Notes under the pieces: model-generated
Told to the model about the DNA's origin: nothing
Databases searched by the model: none
The model's input: only the letters and a program-made list of their open reading frames with translations
In this document: positions 56,149 through 64,000 of the stretch, piece by piece
Layout: every line of letters begins with the position of its first letter
Position numbering within the stretch: position 1 is the stretch's first letter
NCBI GenBank assembly: GCA_023078555.1
Contig: CM041198.1
Location: forward strand, 6,080,924 to 6,144,923
Length of the DNA stretch: 64,000 bases
From: Ulva prolifera
Taxonomy: Eukaryota > Chlorophyta > Ulvophyceae > Ulvales > Ulvaceae
Direction of reading: 5' to 3'
Translations under genes and position numbers: made by a program

Positions 56149-56658
56149 GTCTCATGTTACATGAAGTACAATCTCGCGGCTGGAGTATCTCGCAGGCTGC
56201 CGCAATCCGAGACCGGCAATCCGAGGTATACAACACGCCCCGTGCGATGCAGCAACGACAACATGTATGAAGGCTTCATTCGATGTCGTATATGTACCGA
56301 TGCTGTCCGGCTTGAGGAAAGGCAACCGTTGCTGTTAGCACTAGCGCAAATATCTCGAGATACTGCCGCTCGTACGCAGCTATTCGCTAAACATCGGGCC
56401 GACGATAATTCAATCATACTTGAGTGTGTCTAGAGTATCTCACAGCTTTTTTGAAGAGCATACGCAGCCTGGAAGATGAGCTCATCTCTGTGTCTAGACA
56501 GCACATGCCGCTGCAAATAGCACGGCAACACAGCCTTCATCTAGTCAACTATGCAACGTCACATCTGCTATGAGCAACGTACTATTTGCTTGTGATTGCT
56601 GCCATGGCAAAGGCGCCCCCATGGGGCCCCAGCGCGCTGGGAGACACCGCGGTGCACC

Positions 56659-56733
56659 GTCATGCTCGGTTCGCCAAGTACGAAGCATGACTGTGATCCA
56701 TCCGCGGGGGGTCTCGAATCGATAAGGAGGTCG
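56659..56733 (-). repeat. inverted repeat pair, right arm
   Basis: The partner of 55318-55389 in opposite orientation. Both arms read TPRGWIT in one frame, but indels break any shared long frame, so a coding origin is only a possibility. Confidence 0.8.
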
Positions 56734-56905
56734 CTCGCGGACCCGGAACACATTCACGGCGCCACCGTCCGAACGCATCTACAGCTTCTACCTGAGAAAT
56801 TTCGTTTTGATACGAAATGCGGTAATCCAATCCTGCACCAGTCCTGCACCAGTGTTGGTGCCTCGAGCTCGGCCCAGGTGGTCCACACACTCATGCATTC
56901 TCAGG

Positions 56906-57121
56906 CTCGTGCGCCTGGCTGGTGGGCGGGGTTCGGGTGGGGGTGGGCGTGTGGGCGTGGGCGCGTGTGTGGCTGGGTGGCTGTGTGGCTGAGGCCGGCG
57001 CGGGTGCTGCCGTTGCGCGGGTGTTTTGTTGTATGCTGCGTGTGGCTTTTTGCGTGGTGTGCGGTTCCTCTGGTTCTTGCTTGCGGTGCTACCTGCCTCG
57101 CTTGCTTTGTCCTTGTAACAC
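56906..57121 (+). repeat. GT-rich dispersed repeat R2, copy B
   Basis: The shorter copy of 54421-54744, without the heptamer array. The sequence after it (57140-57441) continues in an open frame with a natural composition (GFWNDVCWRYKRVIEPLVL) but no recognised family. Confidence 0.85.
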
Positions 57122-58441
57122 TTGTAATTATAATCACAGGGACTACGGCTGATATGACCCACCCAGGTGGGCTTCAGGATTGGGTGCTCCACTCAAGGGT
57201 GCTCCACAAAATAGGATTCTGGAACGACGTCTGTTGGCGATACAAACGCGTTATTGAGCCTTTGGTGTTGATTTTGATTCCGCATGGATCGACTGGTTAC
57301 GACAATGACCTCGACAAGTGTGTGTGGCATGGGACATGTACATTTGAGGCACACTCTGAGGGTGCGCCTGGCATTTGGGTGAGCTGTCTACCAATGCTCC
57401 TTTTGGATATGTGCTCTGCCATGATGTCAAATACACCATGAAGTTGGAGTTCATGGCTTTATGGGTGGGTGGAGTCCCGCAAGGGTCAAAGGTGCCCAAG
57501 AGGTGACGTGGGGTGAATGTGGTTTGGGCTCACCGTGGCAGGTGAGTCGCAAATATGGATGTGCCGGCAGACAGTGAGCATCAAGTGTAACGTCCTCGGT
57601 ACATACGTTCTTCAAGCTATCTTGGTTCGCATGGATGCTCGTGAGCGTCAGATGATGTATACCTGCCCTATGGCAGCTCGGTTTCGAAATCTCGATTCGC
57701 TTACTACCACATGAGGCCGGCACACCTCCAAGCGATTCTTGCTGTTGGGCCGCGATTGATCTTCATCATACGCAATCGGTCTCAACAGTCTGTTTCTGCA
57801 AATCGCATGAGGGTATGTGTCGACTTGCGTGTCGCTCGCTGCGCTGACCACAAGCTGACGTCTGCTGCAATTCCCGCTACGATCGCAGTCTTCTGTACCT
57901 TGCTGGCGTAATCCACTAGACTGCTTGGCTGTCATGTCATTTCATGACCTGCAGACTAAGAAATTGTTCATGTGCAAAGCGGTTCGTGTATGGTCACCTC
58001 CTGAACTTCCAGCATGCGGCTCCGCAATGTGTGCCAGCCGCGATCAATGTCCCCGTGGTTGCTCGTAATATTTTCGAAAATCCAATTAACGTTGACAGAG
58101 CTTGCCCATTTCGGCTTCGCTCGGGGCAGCTGTGCACAACACTGACAGCCCGGTAGTCCCTTGTTGCCACTCAGCAACACACAGTCGCAAACCATGTGCG
58201 CAGCCACAGCCGCTCCCTACTTGTCACATTGTATAACAGGTGACACAGTTTCCGGACGTGGTCAATTATATCGACAAGTATCGAACCAGCATCCATCGCC
58301 AGTGGCCGTTAATGCAATGCGCTGTCTCTTACAACCGACCATATCATGGCGCCTTTTAGTGTGAATACACGATAAGATTTAAAGTGATCAGGATGTCAGC
58401 AACAAAACGTCGTTTCGGTGGGCAGTTCGTGCACGTTGCAG

Positions 58442-60050
58442 CGTGAGCTGCAACTCTCGGGCACTATGCAAGCAGATATTCGGCATGAAGAGCTTTCGAG
58501 GTCGAATTCGCATATATTCAGTCAATGTTTTTTCAACGTACGTTCCCGTAGAAATTTGCTGGAGCGAAATGTTCACAAAGTTGCGTTGTTGATCGGCCTG
58601 TTTTACGAACGGGCCGCGGGCCTTGCGAAGACCACGGAATATCCACAAACATTCGACTGCATACTGTTTCACACCATGGTGAGTAGGTCTGTGTGTCCGT
58701 GCGCGTCAAGCTGAATGCCTTTGAGAGACTGCCTGCTGACATGACGTTGGGATGTTTGTTGGGTGTGCGAAGTTTTTCTAGTAGGCGGCTGTAGCTAGGC
58801 AGATGACCTGCCTTCGAGATGTCCCGATTTTTAATTAAGTTTCGCCGTTTCTTGCAGTGGCTGATCACGACTCGAGGTGCTGAGGTCAGGACTGCTTTTG
58901 CCACATGGTCACGGTTACGAATGAACGCCAGGTTTGTGCAAGATTGATTGCAGTGGTGAGGATATGAAATGTTCATAGAGGATGTTCATATGTTGTTGCA
59001 GCCGTGCTAAACTTCTGCTTCCATCTCTTTGACTCTGAGCGATCCACATGTATGCAGGTCTACAGCTTCAGCAAGTACACGAAGGCCTTGGTCCCAAAAC
59101 AATGATGCATGACAATCACAATTCAGCGATGGCCAGAGCTGCGTATGTCGCCATGATCGGTATGCTGCAAGCCCATACTGCTGCTGTGCTGAGGGAGAGA
59201 CAGATCGAGCTCCGGTACTCTGAGCAGTTTGTATGAATGCAGGTCAGCAATTGACTTGACCTGTGGCCATCAATTTCTCTGCAAATGAATACCGCCAGGC
59301 CGGAATGACATGTGTGCATCTTCTGTTTCTGAGTGCTGGCTGGGATCTCTTGCTTGCACGGAGTCATGTCAGCTCCCATGATGACTGCACCTCATCGAAC
59401 TGTCTCAGGCTTGTGTGGTAGTTCAGGTTGACTTGTGTAACAGGCTCCGATACAGAAAGTGACCCACTTTGTGGTGTGCAGGCACATTGCATGACCAAGA
59501 CCAAGTTCATCCTCGTAGGAAGCATATCTAGGTTTAGTACCTGTTCTTTCTTGCAGGATGTGCTTATGTTGTATGCTGGTCGCTTGATGGTCCTGGTTGT
59601 AGGTGGCTGGATGGTGCCTGGTGCTAGCGGGTCTGTGGGGGCTGGACAGCTTCGGTGTAACGCAATGCACTGCATTGAATGTATTGCAGTATACTATTAC
59701 TGCATTGAATCATTGTTTCAGCGCATATGCGATGTTTGGCTCACCAGGGGGGGGCGCACCCAGAGCGTGTGGAACACTTTGACGAGTGCGCCCGCATGGT
59801 GAGCTAGCTCTAGTGGGGAAGGTCAACTGCTTTAGGTGTGCCTCCACAGGGTGCGCCAAAACCACCGCAATCCACAAAAGTGCCAACCTGGCCTTTCAGA
59901 GCCCCAGATGAACAATATGAACGGTTGGAACATGAATGCGATCGATTTCACGGCCAGCGGCGTGATGCGATCGCATGTTACAGCGCTGCCGCAAGAGTCA
60001 GCATAGACATGGGCTGGATGAACCCGTCAAATTCGTTAAAAAAATATTAA
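58442..60050 (+). CDS. hypothetical spliced gene of unknown function (3' part best supported)
   Basis: Exon-like blocks share one strand and have good splice signals. 58442-58678 runs from acceptor GTTGCAG to donor GTGAGT and encodes NLLERNVHKVALLIGLFYER. The next starts at 58858 (acceptor TTCTTGCAG) with WLITTRGAEVRTAFATWSRL; its junction forward is not resolved. Then about 59058-59229 (QVHEGLGPKTMMHDNHNSAM and AAYVAMIGMLQAHTAAVLRE), probably 59558 onward, and a block near 59723-59800 (PERVEHFDECARM, donor GTGAGC). The terminal exon, 59850-60050, encodes GAPKPPQSTKVPTWPFRAPD, DEQYERLEHECDRFHGQRRD and a TAA stop. The 5' end may lie further upstream. No domain is recognised. The protein lacks membrane segments and looks soluble. 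Exon joins other than the last are inferred. Confidence 0.4.
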
Positions 60051-60297
60051 TAAGGGTTGTAAGGCTGTATGATTGTGGGCGAGCGGTTGAATGATGGTCT
60101 GTGCCTGTGCCACTCCTTGGGATGCAGGCGTCATCTTCTTCACGCGACATCGTAATGGCGGGGCACGCTGCTGTCCATCCCGCACAAAGACAATTCGTGC
60201 AGCCACTTGAAAGACAACAGCTGTCCATCATGCCGATATAGTGGGTGCGCATTCACCCCAAACGGCAAAGCATGTATGGTGATCATGAGTGAGGTAT

Positions 60298-60332
60298 ACC
60301 GGTGCCGGTATACCGGTGCCGGTGCACGTACT
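60298..60332. repeat. GGTATACC/GGTGCC short tandem repeat
   Basis: The unit GGTATACCGGTGCC-like occurs twice in succession, followed by GGTGC. GGTATACC is itself palindromic. Confidence 0.7.
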
Positions 60333-60479
60333 TCCAGAGCGCATCCATCGGATGACTCCCTGTCAGCAATCGCGCCAATGCAACCTGCAACAAAATCTGA
60401 CATCTGATTTCATGTCCTTCAGTGCTTCGTGAGTGGTCAGACCACTGCGTGCATTCGTTTCCGTGACACGCTACATCGA

Positions 60480-62288
60480 CCACTGTGCAGGTCGTGTATA
60501 CGGTGACCACTGTCCTGTGACGCAGGCATGTGCATGTCAAAGCAGTGGTAGTGTCACGCGCCGGCTGATGACCTGCGCCAGCTGGGCATGACATCGACCG
60601 CACGGGCGCGCAGTCACCTCCACAACGTGCAACTGCGCAGCCTAGGAGCTCAAACAAACACACAATTACGCCCTGTTGCACCACAAGACTTGCGCAATTA
60701 ATTGTCTCAGTGGCTGCGCTGTGCTTTGCGCGAAATGCTTGCGATGCTGCCGGCGCCCAGCGAGGGCTGGCAAGCTCAAGAAAACGCTGCTTGCGCCAGA
60801 GACTTGCCTCCGCGAGCTGTGATGGCTGGGTCACTCCTGGGCGGCAGTCAAACGCCCAAGCAAAGTGTTTGTGTGCTTTCAGCGTGCTTTCTTGTGCGCA
60901 CTGTAGTCTCGTCGTTCTTTTTAGTGAATAGTTGCAATGCTATGTTGTTGATTTGTCTCAGTTGCAAGTGCCTCAGCGCATGGCAATCAGCGAGCACCAC
61001 ACGCCAAAGTCACGGAAGCAATAATGCTGTATTCTGTCCTACGAGAATGCTTGTGTCAAGGACGAGTAATGTTGCCACGTATGGCTGCACGGAGCATAAC
61101 TCACGGTTGCCTTGCGATGCAAACTGCTGCAGTTACTGTACGGCGAAGTGACAAGTAAAGCACAAATAGCCGGCCTCCACTTTATGTGTCGGGTGATGCT
61201 GCTGCAAGCTTTTGGAAAGCCCAGCATAGCTAGTCGCAGCTGCGGAGTTATTGCCATGTGCACCCAGCAGTTTATTGACCGGCGAGCCAGCGCCAAAGAA
61301 CCATCAACAAACATTCGTAAATAGGCGCCTGCAGTGGATATGTGTTGCGACAGACACACACCCTCGCGGACGAGGCAGTACATCACAGGAACGGAGTAGT
61401 GCCTTGGCTAAAACAGCAACTATATAGGCTCAACAACAATCCGATCAGTTTGTAGGATGGCATCTCCTTTGCAAGCGGATTGTTTCCGGCTGAGAGGCCT
61501 GCCGTGTGTTCTCAGTAACATCGGCGTGCCGCTGCGCAGGAGGGTTCATGTCACACAGCACTGATCAATATCTGAGATAAACATCGATATCATATGCCGT
61601 GCGTAAACGCTCTAGGCGTTGTACAGCGTACCGCCACAAGTACCAGCGCCACCGCGGTGCACCGGCGAAGCGTGGCGGAGGGACCACGGACATGTCATGC
61701 CAGGTTCACACCGCACGAGGTATGACGGCAGCCGCCACGGGACAGTGGTCACGGTACACAGGACCACTGTGCACGCTCAGGTCGCAGTGCATCTCCGAGT
61801 GAGCACCCGTTCAAGGCACCGACCAACGAAGATGATGTACATTATATACAGTAACGATGTGCAAGCGCTAGAGCGCGTCTACATCATCCCAGACTCAAGG
61901 TGCCATAGTGACGCCGGCTCTGCCACAAGAGGCACACGCCACCAGGCTTGTTTTATGCAACCTGCGCTCGAAAGGCCCTCCAGCACCAGCGATGATCGCG
62001 ACAGGGCTGACATGGGGACATGCACAGTTCAACCCAATCTTGACCGAATGAGCCCGGGTAAATTCCACACGCAAATAGGCAGCTATACCTATCTGATGAA
62101 CGCAGTAGCGGTCGATTTACAGCACGTTTGCCTGATTCAGCCGATCGCGGTTCCGTGGACCACCATTGTGGATCACCCACAGGTGCGCCTCCCAGCCTTA
62201 TACGCTATAGCTGCTGTGCTCATGCATTATCCGATCGTCATGACTGTGCATATGATTTCGTGCAGCCGTAGGTACGAGAGTTCGTGTT
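60480..62288. other. region without a supported gene
   Basis: Frames up to 223 codons are present (61619-62290 +), and part of that translation looks natural (LMNAVAVDLQHVCLIQPIAV), but no family, start or splice support was found. A short inverted similarity (GACAGTGGTCAC-type) links about 60500-60530 with 61740-61770. Otherwise nothing specific is visible. Confidence 0.35.
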
Positions 62289-62530
62289 GATATCCCGCTG
62301 CGGCCGACTGTCGCTGCAGCATGCAGGCCATCCGCGCTGGAGTCCATCGCGAGCACGTGCCGAGAATCCGGAGTCCGCCGTGCGACCAGCCGAGGCTGGG
62401 CTCGGGCCAGCCTGCGTTACCGTCGTCGCGTTGAAATCCAGCTTTGCGTTACACCGTATCTCTGTGCACGTGGCGTGGACGGAAGCGTTATGCTGGCGGC
62501 CGTGTACAAGTGGAGATGTGCAGCGGTGCG

Positions 62531-62533
<3 letters not shown>

Positions 62534-62571
<38 letters not shown>
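62534..62571 (+). repeat. G38 homopolymer
   Basis: 38 consecutive G directly after the first conserved block of repeat R1 copy B. Copy A has only GGGG at the corresponding junction. Confidence 0.92.
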
Positions 62572-62572
<1 letters not shown>

Positions 62573-62639
62573 TCGCGCAGCAGCCATGGCGCGCAGGCAT
62601 GGCGCGCACTCGGGGCGCGCAGGGTGATTTTTTTTTTGG

Positions 62640-62685
62640 CGCTCGTGTGGCCACACGAGCGCACTTGCCCACATGTGGGCAAGTG
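62640..62685. repeat. two abutting perfect palindromes (22 bp and 24 bp)
   Basis: CGCTCGTGTGGCCACACGAG(CG), 62640-62661, is immediately followed by half-site CACTTGCCCACA and its complement, 62662-62685. Both are perfect and without spacer. A T-run precedes them. Confidence 0.95.
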
Positions 62686-63138
62686 ATCTGTTCGCGGCGC
62701 GCTCACGCCAACTGGCCACGGCGAACTTCGCGGTACCGTGGCCATTTGCGCGTGTGCGCGCCTTCAACTGCGAAAGGGTGCATGACAGACAGACCGATGC
62801 TTGACGCCGGCCGGGGAGGAGGGGGCTATTAATTACTCGCCTGAACGCAGAAAGATGGTCATTTGACAACGCTGCCGGGTTCGCGTAACGTGGCTGTCAG
62901 CACTCATCCGCAGCACGTACATGCAGGCGAGGTTTCGGCTGATGTCTCATGCATATGCGCCCCAAGTATTCGACATGTCACAGAGAGCTTGCGGTTGCGC
63001 ATAACTATAAGCTTCAGCGCCGGCGCCGGCTCCCTCCATCGGCGCTCCCGAGGCGCCTCGGCTGCACGGTCGATTCCAGTAATGCACTACTGGACGACTG
63101 CACTCTTGGCTGGAATGTCATCCGCGGGATCGGCAGCA

Positions 63139-63145
63139 TATAAAA
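63139..63145 (+). promoter_or_regulatory. TATAAAA box at the end of repeat R1, copy B
   Basis: Same context (CAGCATATAAAAGG) as 48656-48662. The sequence downstream differs from copy A, so if active it would drive a different transcript. Confidence 0.4.
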
Positions 63146-63733
63146 GGAAAGACGGTATCTCGGAATAGCCTATCTTTCACGATTTTTCTCTGAGAAACTG
63201 TTTGCCGCCTGTGTTGTGCGCGATGCCGATCCCGGCGACCTTGTCGCCTAGCCTTAGCGTTGTGCGCGAAGAACTCCCCACTGCACAGACTTCAAATGGG
63301 TCCTGGTATGTCCAGTCAAGGTCTTGATCGCTTTGCTGCCTTTGTCGCAGGCTTGCCGTCTCCTGCCTGCGCGCTGCAGCTGATGCCCGAACTTGCGTCC
63401 TGACTGGCCAGACTGTGGCCTCTCCCGGCACGAACAGCGCTGGGGACTTCTCGCTACTCTACCGATATCTACTCCTCCTGCATATTCTGCCAGAGCTCGC
63501 GTACGTTGGATGTCAGCCTGAGCGGTGTCGGGTCTGACAGCTGGACGCATCGCCACCTCTGCGGTGTACATGTGCTTCAGCTGGCGGCCTAACGCCAGAG
63601 ATTGCTCAAAGAGTCGCAGCTAAATTTGCCAGTGTCACCTGTTGTGTGGTTGCTGTAGCTGTTGCATGGCTGTTGTGGTTGATGCCGCGGGTATTCCCGC
63701 TCTGGCGCAGTCGTGCCAGCGTCACCATCGTGC

Positions 63734-63822
63734 GCTTCGTAGCACGGCAGCCACTAGCAAGGTCACCCCTACCTAATTTCATGGCTGTCACCGAGGTACC
63801 GGTGGTAGAGGACCGTCAAGGT
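63734..63822 (+). repeat. short copy of a segment of duplicated unit A
   Basis: It matches 45125-45211 almost base for base (GCTTCGTAGCACGGCAGCCA ... GGTAGAGGACCRTCAAG) but lacks the poly-C tract that follows in units A and B. Confidence 0.85.
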
Positions 63823-64000
63823 TTGCCATCGATTGAATTCAATGTTCAATTACATTCTACAGCATGAGAATCGCGCCGCTCGGTGTATTTCTGCAGAGCG
63901 GGATAGGCGGATGACTAGCGCCTGTCGCGCGATCGAACAGAAATCCATTTCGGTGCGGACCACGGTGGCGTTGCGCCCCCCTATATCTAGACCGGTGGCA

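Larger units (their letters stand above)
62289..63147 (+). repeat. mosaic dispersed repeat R1, copy B, with TATA box
   Basis: The second copy of the 47.7-48.7 kb repeat, with the same three conserved blocks in the same order. Between blocks 1 and 2 it carries a G38 tract (62534-62571) and two adjacent palindromes that copy A lacks. Confidence 0.8.

Noticed and set aside
56596..57441. 281-codon + strand frame
   Set aside because: Its middle is repeat R2, which also occurs at 54.4 kb out of this context. Only the last ~100 codons look protein-like, and there is no family match.
61619..62290. 223-codon + strand frame
   Set aside because: Partly natural composition, but no homology, no convincing start, and it runs into repeat R1.
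1..64000. CRISPR array, bacterial operon or prophage
   Set aside because: Repeats are few and irregular, genes are intron-split, and the products are eukaryote-specific.

Overview
The window is nuclear DNA from a eukaryote that builds motile cilia or flagella, most likely a unicellular alga or other flagellated protist. The genes are cut by many GT-AG introns, coding exons are GC-rich, and two products are axonemal: a doublet-microtubule inner protein (CFAP210) and an inner-arm dynein heavy chain. An mTERF-like protein fits an organism with DNA-bearing organelles. I cannot name the species. All calls come from reading translations and splice sites by eye.

Left part, 1-8 kb, + strand: a complete CFAP210 gene of eight coding exons (1018-5015), then a complete ubiquilin/Dsk2 gene of six coding exons (5595-7936). 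About 2.9 kb of non-coding sequence follows, with G homopolymers and a 9-bp tandem repeat.

Middle, 10.8-39 kb, - strand: a serine/threonine protein kinase (10818-14240), then a very large axonemal dynein heavy chain filling 14.8-39.0 kb in about 35 exons. Its motor is traceable from tail through linker, AAA1-AAA4, split stalk and microtubule-binding domain, AAA5-AAA6 and C-terminal domain. The stalk-tip sequence looks most like the DNAH6 class. Upstream of it and divergent lies an mTERF-like gene (about 40.3-42.3 kb, + strand).

Right part, 42.3-64 kb: a repeat-rich accessory zone of lower coding density. It holds two diverged copies of a ~1.7 kb unit, each with a long proline-rich reading frame of unknown function; a 1,437-bp element with ~130-bp terminal inverted repeats and an 8-bp target-site duplication; a mosaic dispersed repeat carrying a TATAAAA box (47.7-48.7 and 62.3-63.1 kb); a GT-rich repeat pair; an inverted repeat pair around a (TA)34 microsatellite; several perfect palindromes; and one plausible spliced gene of unknown function (58.4-60.05 kb).

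The clearest biology is the ciliary pair (CFAP210 and dynein). The most novel material is the proline-rich duplicated ORF family and the non-autonomous transposon of the right-hand zone. No rRNA, tRNA or CRISPR was found.
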